A stretch of 64,000 nt of DNA from Haematococcus lacustris (Eukaryota > Chlorophyta > Chlorophyceae > Chlamydomonadales > Haematococcaceae), in contig JASKMD010000012.1 in the NCBI GenBank assembly GCA_030144725.1, forward strand, positions 10,091,931 to 10,155,930, given 5' to 3'. How positions within the stretch are numbered: position 1 is the first letter of the stretch; each line of letters starts with the position of its first letter. The position numbers and the translations under genes are program-made. Shown in pieces: positions 44,913 to 56,782 of the stretch. The notes under the pieces are model-generated. The model was given only the letters and a program-made list of their open reading frames with translations, was not told the origin of the DNA and did no database searches.

Positions 44913-47325
44913 ATGGCTCAGCCCTCTTCCGCAGTGAGCAGCACGTCGGCGATGTCGACATTGCAGTTTGGTCTCGTCGTTGGATGCTCCTGCGGAGGTG
45001 GGTTGCTGCTGACAGTGGACGGTTGTCATTCATGACTCCTAGCCGCTGGAGGTTAGTGATGTTTTCTTAATCTGGTACTTGCTTACTACTCTGCAGTGTT
45101 GTGCTGTGCATGCAGGGCTGTTCCTGATGCTGTGTATCATTGCATGTGCTGTTCGGTACCGGCTCAAGTCCATAGACGAGGCAAATGCAGCTGACATCAA
45201 AGCCCGGCTTGCAGCAAGGGCATTGAAGCCTGGCAAGCCTGCAGCACAGCACCCCACTCAGGCACAAGCCACCACAGCCAGACCTGTTGGCGCTCCCAGC
45301 ACCTCCAGCCATCTACCCCGTTACTCCTCCAACCGCTTCTTCCTACCTGATGGCTTGCATGCCCCAGGTGCCCTGCCCCCTCGCTTGTCAATACGCACCG
45401 TGCATTCCACCACCCCCACCACCCGCACTGCCCCACGAGTGACTCGCTCCGCCTTGGTGCCCCTGGCCCCTGGCCCTGCCCCTGACCCAACTGCTCCCAC
45501 TGACCCTGCCAAGCCTGGGGCCCCCGGCCCCCCCGCTGGGCCTTGCAGCCAGGCTAGCTCTCTGACGCCCTCCACCCAACGCTCAGGGCAAGATCCCAGC
45601 CACGCCAGCATTAACATCCAGCTAGACCTGGCCGGGGAGCCGGGCAGCCGCAGGGCTGGGCAGCCGCAGCGCCTGGCCACCACCACCTCCGAGATCATCC
45701 CCACGCCTCATGTCAACAGCTCCGCCATGGGCAGGATGGGCAGCGCAGGCTCCTCAGTGGCCTCTCCCGTGTCACCCTCTTGGTTGGAGTCCTCCCTGAA
45801 GACTTCACACCTGGCCCGGTCTGCAGGGAGTGGTGGCATGGGGGCACCTCCTGACACACTGCCTCACTTGCCGCTGCCCCCTCCCCCTCAGCAACAACCG
45901 CTGCCGCAACAGGGCCAGGTGCAGGGGAGGTGGCCTACCTTTCCCCTGCCCCTGCCCTTGCCCTTTGTGGTCAGTGTGCAGCTCAGCCCTGCCCCACACC
46001 AGGCCTCCTGGCAGCCAGGGGAGTCGCAGCTGCTGCTGCCCACCCTCGCCCCCCCACCGCCCAGCCCAGCAGCTTCTCAGCCACAGCCAGGCCCAGGTCC
46101 TGGTGCCCCGCAACTCCAATCATCCGACCTCACAGCCTGCTCCACTGCTCCGCCTGAGCTGCCAGCACTTGCCAGCACAGCGGAGAGGGGCGGCCTAGGC
46201 CGGCAAGGGTTCGCCGAGGTCGAGGCGGTGGCTACCCCAGCACACCGGGTGGTCACAGTCAACTCAGCCCAGCGCAGCGCAGCCAGTCCGGACAACGACG
46301 GCGCGCCACCTTTCACTGGCGTGGAGTTGATGTCTGCGGGTGACGATAGCCCTCGCCATCGAGACGCAAGCGCCGGAGGCTTCGTCGCGACTCCGGCAAG
46401 GCCCGCCGGCCGGTATCTAAACCCGGCGGGTAGCACCAGAGCAGCGGCAGCGGCGGCAGCGGTGCGGCCCAGTCACCACCGTAGCGGCAGCTTCCCGTCC
46501 AGCTCCGTCGCTGCAAGAAGGGCTGTGTTCAAACCGCCTACCAACGTCGCCAGCTTCCGAAATACTTTACTCAGCGCCCCGCGCAGTGCAATGTTGGCCG
46601 TGAAGCAAAGCAACAGTCCTAGTCCATATGTGCAGCGCGGGGCGGCTGGCAGCGGGGAAGCACACGGAGTTATCTTGCCCAACGCTCCGGCTCCCGCGCC
46701 CAGCGGAGGACAGGCACCGGTCACCTCTCTGGTGCGTGCTGACTGCAAGCAAGCCACATTCCACCGTCCAAGCAGCTGATCAGAACCAGCACAATGATCT
46801 GCCCGTCACATGTCCCAATTTTCATCCCGTGGGCGCACTTGCGTCTCAGAACAGTAGCTGACATGTGGTGTGCCCATGGCTGACACTGCTGAGCTGCTGC
46901 TGCTGGCTGTCCACAGGCGCAGCGTTTTGAGTCCGCTGCCGCCCCCTCCCACCCACCCCCTGGGATGACGTCTGCCTCACCACCCGCCTCTATCCCATCA
47001 CTCTCCCACACCACCCCAGCCCCTGCCCCAGCACCCCCTGCCACCTCCCTCTCTGCGCCCCCCCCCCTCGCCCCTGCCACTCCCTCACCAGCCCTTGCCC
47101 CACAACGCAGTGGGGCCCCGCCTCCTTCCCTCCCCCTCAGCCCTCCCCTGCTGCCGCCCACCCCCCTGCGGGTCAGCTATGCAAGCCCCACCGCCCCCCA
47201 GTGGCGCAGGGACATCGTGCCCACTCCGCCCGCGCCTAGGTCGCATGCTAGCCAGCCTGCCAGCCATGCATCCAGTGCCAGCATGAGGAGCTCGGTGGAG
47301 GGCAGCGTGGCCTCCTCGCACGCCA
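44913..47325 (+). CDS. single-pass membrane protein with Pro/Ser-rich tail (3' end unresolved)
   Basis: Exons 44913-44997, 45116-46731 and 46917-47325 keep phase and encode at least 703 aa. The first splice joins the two halves of a membrane helix, FGLVVGCSCG and GLFLMLCIIACAVRYRLKS, which supports the model strongly. The rest (SIDEANAADIKARLAARALK, then long Pro/Ala/Ser/Thr-rich sequence) is probably a disordered cytoplasmic tail. The last exon ends at a GTAAGC donor, and later exons were not found with confidence; the sequence beyond 48.25 kb is duplicated mobile DNA. The start Met is the first in this frame after an upstream stop, but a competing frame across the first exon also looks protein-like. 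Function unknown. Confidence 0.55.
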
Positions 47326-48247
47326 GTAAGCAGGGCAGGGGGGTGGGCCGAGGGCCGTGGGCAGGAGGGGGGAGGGGGGGTGAGGAGTGCAGCTGTTCAC
47401 ACAAAACAAGGTGGGGTGGCTGTCTTAGTCAGGGGTGGTCGGGTCATGCGACAGCCGAAGAGGGCTCTGGCAGTAAAGGAGGGCTGGCCCTAGAGGTGGG
47501 TGGGTGCTGGGTGTCGGGTGTACCTCCCTCATCAACGCTAAGGCAGGTTAAATAGATTCTCAAGGGGGGTTGGTGGTCCGTCTGTATGAAATCTCAGGTC
47601 AAGGGCAGGGCGAGTTAAGTACAGGTCAAGGGTTTGGTAGCTGCGTGTGGGGTGATGGCTCAGGTTGGGAGACATGGTTAGATGAGGGGGTCAGAGGGAC
47701 CGAGGACATGGACCAGGCAGGGCTGGGCTGGGCAGGCGGTGGCAGTGCCAGGTTGGCTTGCTGCGATGGGCAGGGTTTGGCTCCGTTGTTTTAGCTGGTG
47801 AGGTTTCCAGCAGCCGCCAGGCCCCACCCCCTCCTGCACCCCTCCATGCTCTGGTGGCAGCACCCTGGCGGGCGGTGTGGGTAGGTGGTCACCATCAGAC
47901 TCCCTCTCCCATCTCATGCAGCACCAGCACAAGCATGCAGCAGGGCCCATGGCATGTCAGGTCAGGGCATGGTATGGTGTGGTAAGCCAGGGTCATTCTG
48001 GCTGTTGGTGAGTGAGGGCATCGGGAGGGGCAGGGTCAGGTTTTGGGCTGATCTGTGCGAGGCTAGGAGCCAAGTCAGGGCTAGGTGTGGGGTCAGGGAC
48101 CAGCCGAGTCCTAGGGTCAGGGGCCTAGGGAACAGCTGGAATGTAGCAGTCCAGGGCAGCCCTGTGACCCTGGCTGGGTGCCTTCCTGCCCTCCTTGCTC
48201 GCAGGGTCCAGGCTCTCACAGCGCAAGAGTGCCGCCAGGCGGTGACA
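47326..48247. other. spacer or intron of the preceding gene
   Basis: Rich in tcagg and ggtcaggg strings with no recognised exon; possibly a long intron of the gene starting at 44913. Confidence 0.4.
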
Positions 48248-50778
48248 GCAGCGCCGCCCAGCCTGCCGCACACCGCAACCTCCACCATATGCAACCCGAG
48301 GATCGGCAAGGCTCGAACCCCTGACCTCTGGCAAGCTGGGTGGACGGAGTGGAGGGTTGAGCTGCCTCCTCCAGAGGACGGGGGAGGAACGTACGAGTGA
48401 TACGCCGCCATCTGTCTCCTCAGCCCAGCGTGTGCCTAGTGCCCAGTGGCACAGGCAGCTTCCCGCAGCCCTGTGGTCCACATCACTGTGGGCCACCCCA
48501 ATGGGCCACATCACCTCTTACTCAACGTAACGGCTCAGCAGCGCGGTTGTGCCTGAGTCCTAGCTACCTCGCTCTCAAATCCCCCACCAAGCCACCCCTG
48601 ACTGACACTCCATGCATTGACCAGATGATCAAGTATGGCAGAAGCATGGCACTGGGCTGACTAACCAGTGGCATGCAGACTGGTTAGTGCCCTGCTCCTG
48701 GTCCTACTCCTGGCTGCTGCCCTGCTCCTGGCTGCTGACCTGAATGTAGTATGCAGTGCTGCCTGCATGCCACGCTGCAACCACACTGGTGCAAAGTGCA
48801 TCTGCACGCATGGCACCAGGCAGTACAATAAACATGTGAGGCGCATGTGAGGTTTGTGTGTATGTGGCATTGTGTTTGCTGTGTGTCATCATGAACCAGA
48901 TCATATCATATTATCAAGCTAGGTGTACTGTCAACCATACTGGTGATGGGTGGGCTGGCACTGATCTTGTAGGTCAACACCAATGCACACGCATCCATGC
49001 GGGGAGGGTGGCACAAGCCATAAGCTGCAATGGGCCAAGTGAAGTCAGCTTCCATACCATGGCCCTGCCTGGCAGCCACTGCCCTACGCATGCCGGCATC
49101 TCTACTCTTGTGCATGCCTAAACCTGATCATCCTCATGCTTGCTGCAAAGTAGCATTCTTTTTCATAATGATAGCGGCTGTATCCTGCTCTTGCACTTGG
49201 TCACACTGTATTTTATGGGACATCCTTCACCATCGTTTCTCAGTGACACCATAACAGTGATGTGTTGGTTGGTTTACACCGCTAAAGCCCCCTCCCCTCC
49301 AGTCTCCTCTTCGGGTTCAAGACTTTCTGCAAAGGAACACAGGCTCAAAGTAGGACATAAACTGATCCCCAGGGTCATGTTTATCGCCAGCAGCCCAGCT
49401 CCCGCAGGTGAACAGTGAACACCATTGATCCCCAGCGCATGCTGGCCCATGACGTGCCTGTCGACATCATCGTCACCCCTACCCAGGTGGAGGCTGCAAA
49501 GTTTTAACCAACTTTCATCCTGTCATAACCAGATGATGATAGTGGCTTACACCGCTTAAGCCGTCAGCCGTTAGGCTGCTAGGCCGCCCTCCCCCTCTAG
49601 GGACTTTCTGTAACGCACTTCAAAGCAAGGTGCACAAACAAAGGTGCCCATGGGCTCAACATGAAGTCATGCAAGTTCTCATCATTGTTCTGGAACGTCA
49701 TGGCAAACTCCGGCTGCTCCCTATTTTTTTTGGTAGACTCCGGCTGCTCCCTGATGGAACTCGTGGCGGTGCACTCAAAGATGAAATACATGGCATCATC
49801 CACTACCCCCTCTGTGCACCTTGTGCATGTGCAATCAATGAAAGTAACCCCCTCAAACCGAGCCTTCTCCACCCCCAAACCGCTGTTGCCTAACCTGAAC
49901 CTAGTCAAGCTCGTGCGAACTTCTGTAGAGAGCTGTCTGTTCAGCAGGTGTGGTGCCATGTGATTGATGCCAATGCCGTCCCCATGCTTGAACCATGCAG
50001 CACAGGAGCATCTCTCCCGATGCACCGTCTCAGGCAGTCTAGGGTCTCCCTCAAACCCAACCCAACGCCTCCCCCACCTCTCGAGCCACTTGACTTCCAT
50101 AGCCTTGGTGCCTAGGACCATGTCCGGGCTCAAGGTAAACTCACCCCCCATCACTGATGACATCAGCTCTCTGGCGGCAAGCTGGGACTGAACACTCTGA
50201 AGTACTGATGTCGTGAACAGACACTGTCATAATCATGTCATAGTCAGACACTGTCAGATACATACATGCGCAAGCAAACGGGTGAAGGGCCCGCAAGCAC
50301 CCACAAGCAGACGGGTGAGGGGGTCACACAGAAAGCCCTAGGTCACCCCACATGACGGTCGGACGGTCGGGCGCGTCCTATGGCACTAACAGCTACGGCG
50401 CGCTTCCCCGATGCGCGGTCTTGACACGGTCTTGCTTTTGTTTACTTTGTAAATTTTGCTCGAGAATTTTACGCCGGTTGGCGTGCACAAGGGCAGCTAC
50501 AGCCTCGGCATGTAGTGTATTGAGCTGAAGACGATGAAGAGGAGTCTGTCCATGCATTCACCTCGGCTCCTGCCTGCAGCGTACCGTAGTACAAACAGAA
50601 CGCTCAGTGGCACCTTTGGACACATCTGGGATGTGGCCTTAGCTGCAGTCGAGCTGCTGTTGATGCTTCTGGTAGCGCAGCAGCAGAACACTCGCATGGC
50701 TCGCTGGGACAGTATATGCCCGCGTTGTAGCCCTCCCGGCTCCAGCCTGGCTTCATCCTTGCACGACTGCCCAGAGAT
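48248..50778. repeat. large direct duplication, copy 1
   Basis: Nearly identical to 55127-59036, starting at ccgcccagcctgccgc and ending at tgcacgactgcccagag. It carries a LINE 3' end on the minus strand and, at its left end, a minus-strand B-box-like ggttcgagcc. Its right end carries a plus-strand frame (MKRSLSMHSPRLLPAAYRST) that ends with CPRCSPP...HDCPE, possibly a zinc knuckle of another retroelement. Relative to copy 2 it lacks the upstream LINE part, the 346-bp element and a 41-bp foldback, and it has an extra actgatgacatca near 50152-50164. Confidence 0.9.
49597..50163 (-). pseudogene. LINE reverse-transcriptase ORF, C-terminal fragment, copy 1
   Basis: The minus-strand frame of 188 aa includes MEVKWLERWGRRWVGFEGDP, FKHGDGIGINHM and the terminal zinc knuckle CTCTRCTEGVVDDAMYFIFEC. 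It matches the C-terminus of the frame at 56472-58108. The upstream polymerase part is absent. Confidence 0.7.
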
Positions 50779-50818
50779 GGTCCGCTCCGAATGTAAAAAA
50801 CATGTTAAAAACATGTAA
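50521..50818 (+). other. conserved open frame at the right end of duplication copy 1
   Basis: Frame MKRSLSMHSPRLLPAAYRST through VAQQQNTRMARWDS and CPRC...HDCPE. In copy 2 (58792-59307) it continues as LQQHLDLSAPFGAT; here it is cut where the Fanzor-containing segment begins. Identity uncertain. Confidence 0.35.
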
Positions 50819-52067
50819 AAACATAAAAAAGAGGAAAAACAGGAAAACACGAAAAAACTGGAAAACCAGTACATCGAAGGCATTTAGCGCCACAGTTAGC
50901 GAAGCGAGTTAGGAAAATGCAGCGAAACAGACAGCGTAGACGTAATCGTAATGCCTCGGACAGTTAGGTCGACCGTCAGGCCGACACGCCGCCAGACATG
51001 CAGGCCAACGGCGCAGCGCACTGGGCCAACAACCACAATAACACATGGCACGCAAAGAAGGTCAAACGGCATACCTTGATGAGGGGTGTGGCCGCTGCGG
51101 GGTTAGAGGAGGGCGCGGTCGTGCCGTCCGAAGTGGTGGAGGCGCGGCTCGTCACGCAAATCGAGGCTTGGGTGGAGGCCTGCAGTAAGAGGGCGCTGGT
51201 CGCCAGCTTGCTGTTGGGCCTCATGGTGCGCGACTCCTTCACACGCGTCACTGTACTTGCGGATGGCCAGGAGCTCTTAGAGGAAATCCCTGCTGAGGAC
51301 GCGGACATCCCGGACTTCGCGGAGCGTAACCTGTTCCTGCAGCTCGGCCGCGGTCTGCCCCCTCCCGGGATCCACTCTCAGCCTAGCGCTGGTGTGGAGG
51401 ATGTCTTGATCGCGTACCCGGACCTCCACGCCGAGCTCGACGCAATACCTCGCTATCCGCAAGACAGCAACACCGTCGACGATGTAGGCCAGAAGCTGGA
51501 GACCAGCTTTGCCAACAGCCTCACCGAGCTGTTCAAGCGCAGAGTTGGGCAAGCGGTGGCTCTGGCTGGAGCCAGGGTCATCGCTGGCTCACACGAGCAC
51601 CAGCGCCGCTTTGGGCTGCCCGTGGATGGCAGTCCAGCCTGGACTGAGCGTCAGCGCAGCTGGGTGGTGCGGAGTGTGCGGGGGAAGGAGGTGACCTGGC
51701 TAGAGGGTCAGGGTGGGGTGGTGCCTACTGTGGCCATGCGGTATGAGGTGGTCAGGCAGCGGAGGTTGTTGGGGGTGGATCAGGGGGTGGTGGTGAACAA
51801 AGCATGGCGGCAGATGAGGGTCAACCGGGGCAGCCTGCTGCGTCATGCAGTGGACACCAGCAGGAAGCTGGAGGAAGCCCACGTCAGCTGGCAGCTGGAT
51901 TGGGCAGACTGGCAGGCACTTGGGGCACTCCGGGTAATTAAGGCCGAGACGGCAGTTTCCGTTGAGGTATACCGCGGATAGCCCATCGCAAGGGCGACCC
52001 ATCGCCGTCAATAACTCCGTCTAACTCGAAGTGGTTGAGCTGTAATCGCGGTTTCAGTTAGGGTTAG

Positions 52068-52576
52068 TGTGACCCTCCGCAGGTTCGCACATATTCTCCG
52101 CAGGGTCAGTGTGACCCTCCGCAGGGTCAGGCCTGACCCTGCGGAGGGTCACCGCTAGGCTCGCTTCCTAGGCATTTCTGACCCTGCGGAGGGTCACCTC
52201 CGGCTCATTTCCTAGGCATTTCTGACCCTGCAAAGGGCATCAGTCAAGATGCTCTTCGCGATTCCTTTGCTTCCTTCGCGGTTCTTTTGCGAAACCCCCA
52301 TGCAAGCCTCCATGCAACTTGATGTTTTCCATGCCACAGTTGACCCTCCGCAGGGTCAGGAATGCCTAAATCGTCTGACCCTCCGCAGGGTCACGTAACC
52401 CTGCGGAGGGTCACGTCTGACCCTGCGCAGGGTCAAGCCACCCCCCCTTAGGCCAAGAGGGGTACTTAACCCTGCGCAGGGTCACAAAACCCTGTGGAGG
52501 GTCACCTCTGACCCTGCGGAGGGTCACGTCACCCCCCCTTTGGGCAAGAGGGGTACTAAACCCTCCGCAGGGTCAC
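52068..52576. repeat. array of about 13 short palindromes, TGACCCT-CCGC-AGGGTCA
   Basis: The 18-bp unit has 7-base complementary arms and a 4-base loop (ccgc, gcgg or gcgc). It occurs in both loop orientations near 52071, 52110, 52128, 52180, 52222, 52342, 52377, 52396, 52417, 52468, 52489, 52509 and 52559. Spacers differ, but two contain cctaggcatttc and two contain aagaggggtact. The array lies in intron 1 of the Fanzor-like gene. Confidence 0.85.
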
Positions 52577-52589
52577 CTAAAGTGGGCCA

Positions 52590-52888
52590 TAACTTATCAC
52601 TGGCTTGGACGTTTTGCATGCCACCTACTAGGTTGGGCAGCTGTAACCGCCCTCTACAATCGCTCATACTCACATTTCATGAAAAGTCACTTTGATCACT
52701 CGGTGCCAACTCCCTTCGCCAAAATCAGGGTCACAGCCCAACACCTGGTCCAGCAACTCCCCAAGGACTGAGAATTACACTTTGACCCAAGAGAGTCTTG
52801 TCATCCCCTAGGTCACAGCAGCCTACATACCAAGTTTCAGAGCTGAACTCTCAAGTTTTCCAAGCCAGCCAGGCCTTAATTTGCCGGA
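52590..52888 (+). repeat. 0.3-kb repeat shared with 58102-58400 (inverted)
   Basis: Contains ttttgcatgccacctacta, atcactcggtgccaactccc and gaactctcaagttttccaag; the reverse complement is at 58102-58400. Identity stops exactly after ttgccggagtg in both. Here the Fanzor exon 2 acceptor follows; there the LINE frame follows. Confidence 0.85.
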
Positions 52889-53916
52889 GTGGGGGCAGCC
52901 CAACCCCAGGCCCTACCGCCCCCCCTCCCCCTTTGCTATCACACCCAGCTGCAGCTGCAAGGCGCACCACATCAAGCTGGACACCCGGGCCATCTATGGC
53001 CTGATGCGGGCCGCTGGCATGCTGCCAGCGGACATCACCTCTTTGACCAGGTTCAGGAATGGTGTGGCCGGGCCCAGGGACAGTGAGGTTAGTGAACCTT
53101 GGCATGTTGCTGGTGGCATGTCGCTTGAGGCATGTTGCTGGTGGCCTGTTGCTTGAGGCATGTTGCTTGAGGCATGTTGCTTGACATTGCAACATTGACT
53201 AATGGTGTTTGGGTGGCTCCAAGTGTGCTGAGTCGGCTGTGTCGGCTGTGTTTGGTTGCAGGTGGCCAACCGGTGGATCGCCTTCCTTCCATCCAGCATC
53301 CCGCCAGCCGTCCAGCCATCCATCTGGCCAAACGACGGGCAGACCTTCGCGCAGGTGGTTCACACGGACGGAGTCACGGTCAGCTTGCTGTTCACGCGCC
53401 CCAAGCCAGCAGGGCCGCCCGCAGAGCTGCCTCGCATGGGCAAGCAGGAGGGCGCTGTCAACCCGCTGGCACACCTAAACGCGGACTGGCTGGGCTGCGA
53501 CCCCGGCAAAACCAACATGGCGACAGTGGCGCACGAAGAGCGATACCCCTCCGGCGCTGTGGAGTCAGTGTGGCAGCGCAGCCTCAGTGCGGGGCAGTAC
53601 TACCGGCAGAGCGGCATCACGCAGCACGCCAAGACGTCCCGGGCCTGGATGGCCGGCATCCAGCCTCAGCAGGATGAGCTGTCGCAAGTCACCAACTACA
53701 CCGCCTCGCTGCAGCGGTACCGGGAGTACGTCGCAATGACGCTGGTGACCTGGCCCGCCATGTGGGCCGAGCTGTCAAAGCCGCGCTGGGCCAACGCCAG
53801 GTTCCGGCTGCACCAACACAAGCAGAGCACGGTGGCCAAGTTCTGGGTTGAGGTGAGTAGGCCGTACCCAGCCAGTGTGTGTGCTAGTGTGTGTGCTCAC
53901 AGTGCTTGTCTTTGGT

Positions 53917-54325
53917 GACCTGACCTGACCTGACCTGACCTGACCTGACCTGACCTGACCTGACCTGACCTGACCTGACCTGACCTGACCTGACCTGACC
54001 TGACCTGACCTGACCTGACCTGACCTGACCTGACCTGACCTGACCTGACCTGACCTGACCTGACCTGACCTGACCTGACCTGACCTGACCTGACCTGACC
54101 TGACCTGACCTGACCTGACCTGACCTGACCTGACCTGACCTGACCTGACCTGACCTGACCTGACCTGACCTGACCTGACCTGACCTGACCTGACCTGACC
54201 TGACCTGACCTGACCTGACCTGACCTGACCTGACCTGACCTGACCTGACCTGACCTGACCTGACCTGACCTGACCTGACCTGACCTGACCTGACCTGACC
54301 TGACCTGACCTGACCTGACCTGACT
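53917..54325. repeat. CCTGA pentamer array, about 80 copies, in Fanzor intron 3
   Basis: Fills the intron 53853-54329 from about 65 bases after the donor to the acceptor (ctgactgcag). Each pair of units contains CTGAC, the branch-point-like motif of plant and algal introns. The truncated gene copy has only two related units at the same place. Confidence 0.97.
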
Positions 54326-54914
54326 GCAGACTATGAGGGGTGCCATGGTACGCTGCAACTCGGCTGCCACAGGTCGCCCCCTGGCCCTGGCCTATGGGGC
54401 AGCAGGCTTCAGCGGTGCCGGCAGCAGGGGCAGCAAGGGTGTGCCCGTCAAGCAGATGCTCAGGGAGGCATGCAAGCAGTTCCCAGGACGTGTGGTGCTG
54501 GTGCATGAGTTTCGCACCAGCCGGGTCAGCTCTGCCCACACCGACGTGGTGCCAGGTCAGCAAGAGTCTTTCAGGTAAGAGACCTCAGGTGCATGTGCAT
54601 TGTAGGAATGTACTCATTACATAGTAGATTGGTTACATAGCTGTCATGTAGTCATCACCAGCACCGTTTAGACTAAACATGACCTGACTTGGCAATCTTA
54701 CAAATGTGCATTGTGCATCTATGTTGCCTTGCAGGTGGCTGCGCCCGGTGCGCAGCATGGCGACGCGGTCCCGTATCCGCCCGCGAGCTCAGCAGCTGGT
54801 GGGGCCGCCCAGCTATGCCTAACCCAGGCAGGCCAGGCCAGGAGTGGGTGTGCGTGCGCGACAGAGGCTTGTTTCGGAAGTGGCAGCGGCGGCATCAGCG
54901 GCAGCGATGGTGAC

Positions 54915-55112
54915 ATGTGTATCATGCCATGAGCCAAACAAACAAACAATACGGTTGCCCCTTACAAAGGGGATGTGTGTGCGATAGAGTGTGCATAGGG
55001 TAGGATAGGGCTCTATCGACTCCTGGGGTTAGGGACCCAGGTTAGGGACACACACCGGTCCCTCCTGTGGAGAAGTGTAGGGGCTCCACAGGATGATAGG
55101 GATACAGGACGG
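54915..55112. repeat. R1 dispersed repeat downstream of the Fanzor-like gene
   Basis: Starts one to two bases after the tail frame stop (54913), with atgccatgagccaaacaaac. It contains gttgccccttacaaagggga, cacaccggtc and gaagtgtaggggctccacag. Order and spacing match 29338-29560. Confidence 0.8.
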
Positions 55113-56782
55113 CCTGCCCAGAGAGTCACCGCCCAGCCTGCCGCACACCCCAACCTCCACCATCTGCAACCCGAGGATCGGCAAGGCTCGAACCCCTGAC
55201 CTCTGGCAAGCTGGGTGGACGGAGTGGAGGGTTGAGCTGGCTCCTCCAGAGGATGGGGGAGGAACGTACGAGTGATACGCCGCCATCTGTCTCCTCAGCC
55301 CAGCGTGTGCCTAGTGCCCAGTGGCACAGGCAGCTTCCCGCAGCCCTGTGGTCCACATCACTGTGGGCCACCCCAATGGGCCACATCACCTCTTACTCAA
55401 CATTATGGCTCAGCAGCGCGGTTGTTCCTGAGTCCTAGCTACCTCGCTCTCAAATCCCCCACCAAGCCACCCCTGACTGACACTCCATGCATTGACCAGA
55501 TGATTAAGTATGGCAGTAGCGTGGCACTTGGCTGACTAACCAGTGGCATGCAGACTGGTTAGTGCCCTGCTCCTGGTCCTACTCCTGGCTGCTGCCCTGC
55601 TCCTGGCTGCTGACCTGAATGTAGTATGCAGTGCTGCCTGCATGCTACGCTGCAACCACACTGGTGCAAAGTGCATCTGCACGCATGGCACCAGGCAGTA
55701 CAATAAACATGTGAGGCGCATGTGAGGTTTGTGTGTATGTGGCATTGTGTTTGCTGTGTGTCATCATGAACCAGATCATATCATATTATCAAGCTAGGTG
55801 TACTGTCAACCATACTGGTGATGGGTGGGCTGGCACTGATCTTGTAGGTCAACACCAATGCACACGCATCCATGCGGGGAGGGTGGCACAAGCCATAAGC
55901 TGCAATGGGCCAAGTGAAGGCAGCTTCCATACCATGGCCCTGCCTGGCAGCCACTGCCCTACGCATGCCGGCATCTCTACTCTTGTGCATGCCTAAACCT
56001 GATCATCCTCATGCTTGCTGCAAAGTATCATTCTTTTTCATAATGATAGCGGCTGTATCCTGCTCTTGCACTTGGTCACACTGTATTTTATGGGACATCC
56101 TTCACCATCGTTTCTCAGTGACACCATAACAGTGATGTGTTGGTTGGTTTACACCGCTAAAGCCCCCTCCCCTCCAGTCTCCTCTTCGGGTTCAAGACTT
56201 TCTGCAAAGGAACACAGGCTCAAAGTAGGACATAAACTGATCCCCAGGGTCATGTTTATCGCCAGCAGCCCAGCTCCCGCAGGTGAACAGTGAACACCAT
56301 TGATCCCCAGCGCATGCTGGCCCATGACGTGCCTGTCGACATCATCGTCACCCCTACCCAGGTGGAGGCTGCAAAGTTTTAACCAACTTTCATCCTGTCA
56401 TAACCAGATGATGATAGTGGCTTACACCGCTTAAGCCGTCAGCCGTTAGGCTGCTAGGCCGCCCTCCCCCTCTAGGGACTTTCTGTAACGCACTTCAAAG
56501 CAAGGTGCACAAACAAAGGTGCCCATGGGCTCAACATGAAGTCATGCAAGTTCTCATCATTGTTCTGGAACGTCATGGCAAACTCCGGCTGCTCCCTATT
56601 TTTTTTGGTAGACTCCGGCTGCTCCCTGATGGAACTCGTGGCGGTGCACTCAAATATGAAATACATGGCATCATCCACTACCCCCTCTGTGCACCTTGTG
56701 CATGTGCAATCAATGAAAGTAACCCCCTCAAACCGAGCCTTCTCCACCCCCAAACCGCTGTTGCCTAACCTGAACCTAGTCA

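Larger units (their letters stand above)
50998..54913 (+). pseudogene. Fanzor (eukaryotic TnpB-like RNA-guided nuclease) gene, nearly complete but lacking RuvC-III
   Basis: Five exons keep phase: 50998-51933, 52899-53087, 53262-53852, 54330-54574 and 54735-54822 (TAA), giving 682 aa. Fanzors are eukaryotic relatives of TnpB and Cas12 that cut DNA using a guide RNA from their own 3' end. The N-terminal 312 residues are helical. Exon 2 has IKLDTRAIYGLMRAAGMLP. Exon 3 has QVVHTDGVTVSLLFTRP and RuvC-I, WLGCDPGKTNMATVAHEE. Exon 4 has RGSKGVPVKQMLREACKQFP and RuvC-II, VVLVHEFRTSRVSSAH. Exon 5 keeps FRWLRPVRSMATRSRIR, then departs from the family: the RGLxC knuckle and DRDVxAALNI (RuvC-III Asp) are absent. 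The expected tail, GRPAMPNPGRPGQEWVCVRD, resumes in another frame and ends at 54913. An internal deletion of the catalytic segment fits best, so nuclease activity is unlikely. Intron 1 holds palindromes and a 0.3-kb repeat; intron 3 is a CCTGA array. Confidence 0.65.

Noticed and set aside
52068..52576. Nuclear-receptor response elements (AGGTCA-type half sites)
   Set aside because: The arm is AGGGTCA in a strict hairpin and algae lack nuclear receptors.
53775..54563. RSGQV repeat protein on the minus strand
   Set aside because: Antisense reading of the CCTGA array in a Fanzor intron.
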